Positions 57,370 to 64,000 of a stretch of DNA of 64,000 nt are shown in pieces; position 1 is the first letter of the stretch; the number at the start of each line of letters is the position of its first letter. Location: the NCBI GenBank assembly GCA_033398695.1, contig CM065805.1, positions 163,843,787 to 163,907,786 of the forward strand, in the 5' to 3' direction. The position numbers and the translations under genes are program-made. The notes under the pieces are model-generated. The model had not been told where the DNA came from. It ran no database searches and saw only the letters and a list, made by a program, of their open reading frames with translations. The stretch is from Orobanche coerulescens. Lineage: Eukaryota; Streptophyta; Magnoliopsida; Lamiales; Orobanchaceae.

Positions 57370-59044
57370 GTAGGTATTTCCGAATTGTGATTTGCACAAG
57401 GGGTGACTTCGGTCGATCACCATAAATTCCACAAAAATCCAAAAATTCTAAAATTTTACAGAATTGTAGAGAATTGAGTTAGCTTTCTAATGGTTCAAAA
57501 GGTGAGTCAATCGGAGTCCGGACGAAGGAGTTATGGTCGAAATAGTGGACCCTGGTGCAGTAACACGACCGTGTCATTTGACGCGGGTGTGTCGAACTGT
57601 TACAGTTAAGCAAAAAGCTTCTGGACTGTGACACGACCCCTGACTCGACCGTGTCCTGTGACACGACCGGAAGTGCAGAAATGTTGAAAAACCCATGTCG
57701 GGAGCTATATATAGTCTTTGGTCGATTTTTTGGGCATTCTAGCACCTTCCCTTCATCCTCCACCTAGAATCCTTCATCTTAAACTCCAAAATCAAGCCAT
57801 AAACATGTTCCAAACACTATAGAATCAAGATATAAAGTTCATTATTGAAGAATTATCCATCTCTTGATTGAATTAAGGTATGTGGTTGAAGTTCTTCAAG
57901 TTATTTCAAAGAATTTTGGGGTTTGTTGGGAATTCTTGAATCAAGTTCGTTTTGGCTTTGGATTATGTTAGATTATGATGTTGTAATCATGTTCCTTCGT
58001 TTTCCCTCAAAGTTTATGGATTAAATTCCGAGTTTTTAATCCATTCTTGGGTTCGACCTTTGTCGCCTCCGTAGTGTTCGATTAAATGTCTCTAAGGGTA
58101 GAACTTAGGGTGAATTCTTCCGTTTCCATGGTGTTGTGTTTTGATTCGGTATTTCGATGTGTTAGGGTTGAATTGTTGAAGGAAGTTGGAACCGTACGTC
58201 CATCCGTTCATTGTTTCCCGTGTCGTTCGAATTGAGGCAAGTACTTTGATTGTGTTTAATGTACTTCGTGTGAATATGTAAAAATGTGATTTGTGCCAAT
58301 TGTTGATCGAGTGTGTGTGAGCCGAGTAAAACCAGTGAGGGTCTCCTGGGGTCCGGTAGGCTTCGTTTCCCTACGGATCACTCAGTTGGGCTATACAACC
58401 AGAGAGAACCTGACGAGGTCTCTTGGGGTGCGTATCTTGCGGGATGCGGGGCCAGTATAGCTCGGGAGGTTGTTTTGTGATAATGATTGTGATGTGGTAT
58501 TCCGGAATATCTGTGATGGCACTGTGGTTTCTGTGGGGTTTTTTTGTTGATTATTCACTTGTTATACATATTCTAGAATCATTGTACTTGCACCGGCTTC
58601 TTGCTGACCCCTTCTGGGGTGGATATACTTTTGTGTATTCAGGTACAGGTCCAGAGGGAGGAATAGCACAGGGCGGACACGAGCTTGGTGGGCAACAGTG
58701 ATATCGTGTGCTAATTTGAGTTGGTGGTTGTTTGGTCATGGTCAAAGTCATGTTTTGGTTTTGTACTCGCGCGGGTACTGTCTGTGTTGTATGTCGTTTC
58801 AGATTTGATAGTTAATGATGTTGTTGTACTCCCGTTGAAATGGTTGTGATTTATGATCCTACGGGACGATTTGTTATTTGGTATTGTGGTGTACAACTTA
58901 TCGAGTTGAATTTGGTGTCTTTTAATGGATGAATGTCCTAGTTTTGTTATCGTTTAATGTATTTTGTGTTGGTCTTAGCCTGGTAGATTCTCTAAAAAGA
59001 ATCTACGGCGCTGTAATATCCCTGTAAATCACGGGGGTGTTACA
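57370..59044 (+). repeat. 5' LTR of the Tekay element (left boundary uncertain)
   Basis: Ends ..GGGGGTGTTACA. The TATA box 'ctatatatag' is at 57705. Just upstream (57563-57675) are repeated 'acacgaccgtgtc'-type words. The 3' LTR start (TGTAATACCCGTG) was not found here, so the left end may be truncated; only 'tttccgaattgtg' near 57377 weakly matches the 3' copy. Confidence 0.7.
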
Positions 59045-59276
59045 GAATATAGTATCGGAGCCTAGGTTTATGGATACCTAGGCTGTCGATGTTTTGGGTC
59101 TGTTAAATTGAGTCAGTTGTTGTCTACGATATCATTGGCATTCTACCACACCGTGTTGCCTGTACTGGAAGACCCTTCAGATGTTGGTTGTTTCTTTACT
59201 TCGGAAATAATTACCTTAATATTGTGCAATCTATTATTGTAATCGTTTCCTTGTTGAACCATTCTTATTCTTCAGT

Positions 59277-60260
59277 ATGCCGAGAGGTAGAACTATCCGT
59301 CAACGCGGTCGTGGCCGAGGCCGTGGCAGAGTAGTAGTGTCTGAGTCCGAGAGGTCTATTTCAGAATCGGCATCTCGTTCTGCGACTAGGTCAGACCCGA
59401 TCCCTTCGGGAGGTTCAGATGGAGGCTCGGAGGCCAAAGTGCCTAATGTTCTTCAACAAGTCGTAACACAAGTGCACCAACTGGCACAAGTGGTGCAGAA
59501 TATTAATACTGGCAGGACGGTTGAGGATCGATGGCTTCAAGAAGTTATGAAGATGAACCCTCCCAGATTCGATGGTTCCGGTGATGCGAACAACTGGGAT
59601 CATTGGTTAGTTGAGCTGGAGAAGATCTTTGACGGTATTGGTTGTCCTGAAGCCAAGAGAGTCCCGATTGCTCAATATCTGACAGTTGATGACGCTTCGG
59701 ACTGGTGGCGAGCTGTTAAGCCCAATGACCGTGATGTCACTTGGGAAGAATTTAAAGAATTGATGGAAGCTCAGTATTGTCCAGCGCCGGTACAGTTAGC
59801 AAGAGTCAGTGAGTTCTTCAGAGCTCAACCCGAAGATGTTCCTGAGGCAATCAAGACATACAACAAGCATTTAGTGTATGTCCAAGATCGGGTTAAGGAT
59901 GAGATAGACAAGATACTTCATTTCGACGCAAGGATGAAACCGGAGGTCCAAAAGTATATGGCGGGCCTTGGGTGTACTACTTTGAGAAAATATCAGGATA
60001 GAGCACTTGCTTATGAGATGGTGTCAGTTCCAGTTCCTGCAGTTTCTAGCTCGAAGAAACCGAAATTTTCTGGTAGTTTCCGAGGTAGTGGATCGCGTAG
60101 GCCTCAACCTTCTGTGCAATCTTCTGTTGGTTCCCCTCAGCCTAGTGAGAAGTGCCGAAAGGTTGTTTTAATTGTGGAAATCCGGGACATATCAGTTCCC
60201 GTTGCACTTCTCGCCCCATTGATTGTTTTAAGTGTGGTAAGTAGGGTCATCGCGCATTAT
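59277..60260 (+). pseudogene. Tekay gag with zinc knuckles, broken
   Basis: Starts MPRGRTIRQRGRGRGRGR, an Arg/Gly-rich N-terminus. The gag domain follows with 'FDGSGDANNWDHWLVELEKI', 'DDASDWWRAV' and 'TWEEFKELMEAQYCP'. The frame runs to 60425, but after about 60160 a frameshift puts the CCHC knuckle (CFNCGNPGHISSRC type, about 60168-60210) in another frame. A second knuckle (about 60225-60250) contains a TAG stop at about 60243. Gag forms the particle and binds RNA. Confidence 0.85.
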
Positions 60261-60271
60261 ATTGTGAGTCA

Positions 60272-60660
60272 GTGGGCAGGATCTTCTCTAAACAGTCTCC
60301 TACTCCGGCCGGCACAGTTACAGGTCAGCCAACTCCGAGTGTCGGACGCAGCAATGATAGAGGTAAGACCGAGCGTAGGGATGCACCTAGTATTGGATCA
60401 GCTCCACCTCGATTGTATGAGATGAGGCGGACTGATGACGTAGGGACTGCAACTACGTCAGGTATTGTTTATATTTCGATGCACCCGGTAGATGTATTGT
60501 TTGATTCTGGAGCTACTCATTCTTTTATATCATTGTCTTGTGTGAATCGTTTTGTAAACCTTTTATTGTTGGGATGCCAAGTGGGGAAAGGATAATTGGG
60601 GATCGAGAGATTGCAATTGTCCTGTAACCATTGGCAGTAAAGATTGGTCATCCGACTTGA
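60272..60660 (+). pseudogene. Tekay aspartic protease, frameshifted
   Basis: The active site reads 'VLFDSGATHSFIS' at about 60496-60530, complete with DSGA, so the catalytic motif is intact. The frame ends at 60595 and the C-terminal '[16 protein letters not shown]' block follows in a different frame from 60657. The protease would process the gag-pol polyprotein. Confidence 0.85.
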
Positions 60661-62260
60661 TTGTGATCGATATGATGGGAGAGGATTTAATCCTCGGTGA
60701 TGATTGGTTAAATCGGCATGGAGCGATAGTAGATTATCGTCGGAAAATAATTTCGATAGTCGCGCTGGATGGTACTGAGCACGTTTTTGAAGGGAAGAAA
60801 CCTGGTACTTCTGGGAAGATTATTCGAGCCATGAAGGCGATGAAATTATTGCGACAAGGTTGTACCAGTTATTGGTGTCACGCATTGAAGTCGGAAGTTG
60901 GCGAGGTACAGTTGTCCTCTGTTCCAGTTGTGAATGAATTTGCAGAAGTATTTCCGCATGATTTGCCGGGATTGCCACCACATCTTGAAGTGGAGTTCTT
61001 CATCGAACTAGAGCCCAATGCGGTGCCAATATCCAAGGCACCGTACATAATGGCCTCATCGGAAATGTTAGAATTGAAGAAACAATTGGGTGAATTGTTG
61101 GACAAAGGTTATATTCGGCCTAGTGTGTCGCCATGGGGTGCACCGATATTGTTCGTACGAAAGAAAGATGGGTCCTTATGGCTATGTATTGACTATCGTG
61201 AGTTGAATAAACTCACTATCAAGAACAAGTATCCGTTGCCAAGAATCGATGATCTATTTGACCAATTACAAGGGGGTACGGTTTTCTCCAAGATTGATTT
61301 GAGGTCAGGATATTACTAACTGCGAATTCGAGATTCGGATATCCCCAGGTCAGCATTTCGAACGAGGTATGGGCATTACGAATTCGTAGTTATGCCATTC
61401 GGTTTAACAAATGCTCCGGTGGCATTTATGCAGCTTATGAACAAAACTTTTATCGAATATCTCGATAAATTTGTGGTGGTGTTTATTGACGATATTTTAA
61501 TCTATTCCAAAAGTGGGACGGAGCATGCCGAACATTTGAGGATCTCATTGAGTATTTTGAGGGCTGATAAGCTTTATGCTAAATTTTCTAAGTGCGAGTT
61601 CTGGCTTAGAGAAGTTTCTTTTCTGGGACACATCATATTAGCCGATGGTATTCGAGTAGACCCTCAAAAGTTTGAAGCAGTCTTAGCTTGGGAGCCTCCA
61701 CGGAATGTTAAGGAAGTTCGGAGTTTTCTGGGATTAACGGGCTATTATCGTCGATTTATCGAAGGATTCTCAAAAATTGCTCGACCGCTCACCCTATTAT
61801 TACAGAAAACTCAGAAATTTGAATGGAGTGACGAGTTTCAGAGGAGTTTTGATGAATTAAATAAGAGGCTGACTACGTCTCCAATCCTAGCCTTACCACA
61901 AGGAACGGAAGGTTTCGTTATTTATAGTGATGCTTCTAAACAAGGATTGGGATGTGTATTGATGCAAAATGAGAGAGTAGTGGCTTATGCGTCTCGACAA
62001 TTAAAGCCATACGAGATGAATTATCCTACTCATGGTCTTGAGTTAGCCGCTGTGGTGTTTGCGTTGAAAATTTGGAGGCATTACTTATATGGTTCTTCTT
62101 GTCGAGTGTATACGGATCATAAGAGCTTGAAGTATATATTCACGCAGAAGGAGCTTAATATGCATCAGCGGCGATGGTTGGAATTGCTTAAAGATTATGA
62201 TCTTGACATTCTTTACCATCCAGGTAAAGCGAATGTCGTTGCCGATGCGTTAAGCCGCAA
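60661..62260 (+). pseudogene. Tekay reverse transcriptase and RNase H, one in-frame stop
   Basis: RT motifs: [12 protein letters not shown] (about 60948), '[20 protein letters not shown]' (about 61125), '[14 protein letters not shown]', '[11 protein letters not shown]' with a TAA stop at 61317-61319 directly after it, '[18 protein letters not shown]' (61389), and the catalytic [11 protein letters not shown] (about 61483). RNase H has '[10 protein letters not shown]' (about 61923), [24 protein letters not shown] and VADALSRKS, with its acidic residues in place. The stop sits where the family has a polar residue and looks like a single C-to-T change. Confidence 0.92.
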
Positions 62261-63586
62261 GTCAGTCGTGTTGCAGAAGTTGGAACTACTTACCATTCAA
62301 CCGAAGCTCAGACGAGAGTTGATTGATTTGGAAATTGAAGTTTGGCCTCACAGAACTCGAGGGCAATTACGTTTCCTTGAGATTACATCCTCCGTGATGG
62401 AAGATATTAAGTCCAAACAGTTAGATGATCTCTCAATTGTGCAGCTTCGGGAATACAGTGTTAAAGGAAAAGCTCATGGATTCTTAATCGATGAAGACGG
62501 AGTTCTTCGATTTCGAAGTAGAACTTGTGTACCTAATTGGGATGATCTCAAACAAGTGATTTTGAATGAAGCACATTCTACTCCGTACTCGATTCATCCG
62601 GGTACGAGTAAAATGTATAAGGACTTGAAGAAAAAATTTTGGTGGCCGAACATGAAGAAATATGTAACGGAGTTCGTGTCGAAATGCTTGACTTGTCAGC
62701 AGGTTAAAGCGGAGCATCAGAGACCTGCCGGTAAATTGCAACCGCTACCAATTCCGGAATGGAAGTGGGAAGATATAGCGATGGATTTTATTGTGGGAAT
62801 GCCAAAGATGCGAACTGGAGTGAATATGATTTGGGTGATCGTTGATCGGCTAACCAAATCCGTACACTTTCTGGGCATTAGAGATACTTGGGGACCGGAG
62901 GGTTAGCTCGGTTATTTATTGCGGAGATTGTGAGACTCCATGGTACCCCAAAAAGTATAGTGTCTGATCGCGATGGGCGTTTTGTGTCTCATTTCTGGCA
63001 AGCAGTACATCGAGCACTCTGTACCAAACTGAATTTCAGCACCGCTTATCATCCCCAAAAAGACGGACAGTCGGAGAGGATGATCCAAACGCTGGAAGAC
63101 ATGTTGAGGGCTTGTGAGTTGGATTGGAAAGAAGATTGGGAGACTCATTTACCATTGATTTAATTTGCGTACAATAACAGTTGGCATAATTCGATTGGGA
63201 TGGCTCCATTTGAAGCATTATACGGAAGATGGTGTAGATCGCCAATCTGTTGGGACGAACCGTATGAGTTACTTGGATTAGAACCGGACTTGGTGGTTCA
63301 AACACGGGAAAAAGTCGCAATTATTCGGCAAAGGTTGTTGACCGCTCAGAATCGACAAAAGTCATATGCCGATATTCGTCGTCGACCGTTAGAGTTCCAG
63401 GCGGGAGACCATGTGTTGTTGAAAGTATCGCCGACTCGTGGAATTCTTCGGTTTGGCAAAATGGGGAAGCTTAGTCCTCGTTATATTGGCCCCTTCGAGA
63501 TCATGGACAAGGTAGGTGATGTAGCTTATCGACTAGCGTTGCCTCCAACACTTAGTCATGTTCATAATGTATTTCATGTTTCATAA
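62261..63586 (+). pseudogene. Tekay integrase, frameshifted with stops
   Basis: An HHCC zinc module ([29 protein letters not shown]; about 62590-62715), then the DDE core: first Asp in AMDFIVGMP (about 62780), second in SIVSDRDGRF (about 62955), Glu in DGQSERMIQTLEDML (about 63062). A frameshift occurs near 62890-62905 and TAA stops at 63161-63163 and 63584-63586. The GPY/F module (LSPRYIGPFEIMDKVGDVAYRL) lies at about 63472-63530. Confidence 0.9.
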
Positions 63587-63823
63587 TTGCGTAAGTATGT
63601 TCCCGATCCAAGCCATGTTATTGATTATCAAGATATTGAGGTTAATGATGATGTCATGTATGAAGAACAACCGGTAACCATACTAGAGCGACGAGTAAAA
63701 CAATTGCGACGGAAAGTGATTCCGTTAGTAAAGGTCCAATGGTCTAAGCATGGAATTGAGGAGGCCACGTGGGAGACCGAGGATAGTATGCGTACCCGAT
63801 ACCCTGAACTTTTTGTATCTTAA
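63587..63823 (+). pseudogene. Chromodomain-like C-terminus of Tekay integrase
   Basis: Begins MRKYVPDPSHVIDYQDIEV and contains 'PVTILERRVKQLRRKVIPLV' and VQWSKHGIEEATWETEDSM. This is the plant chromovirus (CRM/Tekay-type) chromodomain region, thought to steer integration to heterochromatin. It is in the same frame as 63200-63586 but separated from it by the TAA at 63584-63586. Read ends at TAA 63821-63823, shortly before the polypurine tract. Confidence 0.85.
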
Positions 63824-63858
63824 GTTTCGGGACGAAACTTCTTTTTAGGGGGTAAGGG
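63824..63858 (+). other. Tekay 3' junction: pol tail and polypurine tract
   Basis: 'agtttcgggacgaaacttct' (63824 onward) is an inverted repeat conserved before the polypurine tract, followed by 'agggggtaaggg'. The LARD has the same arrangement at 28713-28750. Confidence 0.8.
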
Positions 63859-64000
63859 TGTAATACCCGTGTATTTTATGAGTGTTGTTTTAGATGTATT
63901 TTGTGGTATTGTGGCTATTTGGATCGTATGTATTGATGATTGATCTTGGTATGTTCATGGCTGATAATTATTGAGTTTTGTGATTTTCGGATTGTGCTCG
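63859..64000 (+). repeat. First 142 bp of the Tekay 3' LTR
   Basis: Starts TGTAATACCCGTG after the polypurine tract; cut by the window end. Confidence 0.85.

Larger units (their letters stand above)
57370..64000 (+). mobile_element. Tekay-type chromovirus (Ty3/gypsy), right end beyond the window
   Basis: 5' LTR about 57370-59044, primer site 'tagtatcggagc' (59050), gag 59277, protease, RT, RNase H, integrase and a chromodomain-like C-terminus to 63823, polypurine tract 'agggggtaaggg' (63847-63858), and the first 142 bp of the 3' LTR (63859-64000). The order RT-RNase H-integrase defines gypsy and the C-terminal segment defines the chromovirus branch. At least three frameshifts and four in-frame stops break the coding region. 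Confidence 0.9.

Overview
This is a stretch of plant nuclear DNA, almost certainly from a eudicot. The reasons are plant-specific LTR-retrotransposon lineages (Athila, Tekay-type chromovirus, Tat/Retand-type, Angela-type and Ale/Ivana-type copia), nested insertion, AT-rich intergenic DNA with MITE-like foldbacks, and one intron-containing plant LRR receptor-kinase gene. I see no bacterial operons, rRNA genes, clear tRNA genes or CRISPR arrays.

Layout. 1-555 is the 3' end of a Tekay-like LTR. 556-1516 looks like a copia LTR, followed by a copia RNase H remnant and the start of another copia LTR (1517-2264). 2265-5680 is a minus-strand, gag-only gypsy element with one complete LTR (958 bp) and one truncated LTR. 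5681-7175 is unassigned degenerate DNA. 7181-16668 is a complete Angela-type copia element with LTRs of about 1.96 kb and a perfect 5-bp target duplication (gtttg); its gag-pol is broken by frameshifts and stops. 16674-18513 holds the remnant of an older minus-strand copia. 18519-36297 is an Athila element with gag-protease and a 3' 'plant transposon protein' ORF but no RT, RNase H or integrase. Inside it, 23074-31648 is a large non-coding LTR element (LARD-like) with 2.8-2.9 kb LTRs and a perfect 5-bp duplication (cgctg). 36298-39347 is more old copia-type debris, ending in a minus-strand copia LTR.

The one clear host gene is at 40269-43263 (minus): a two-exon LRR receptor-like pseudokinase of 669 residues. 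About 2.9 kb upstream of its start sits a 7-kb Ale/Ivana-type copia (46202-53196) with 174-bp LTRs. Its leader carries a fragment resembling the host gene HEAT INTOLERANT 4 (HIT4). Beyond it are a 179-bp MITE, SINE-like tails, an imperfect palindrome of about 950 bp made of inverted modules (55255-56215), another LTR fragment, and a Tekay-type chromovirus (about 57370 to past the window end) with gag, protease, RT, RNase H, integrase and a C-terminal chromodomain-like segment, all broken.

The main biological story is trans-dependence. At least three elements (gag-only gypsy, Athila without RT-INT, coding-free LARD) cannot have moved on their own, and the HIT4-carrying copia has much younger LTRs than its ruined coding region suggests. 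The LARD has Tekay-like LTR ends, primer-binding site and pol tail, which points to Tekay elements as its helper. Coordinates of LTR ends were read by eye from terminal TG/CA, primer-binding sites, polypurine tracts and target duplications. Lineage names rest on recognised protein motifs, not on a search.
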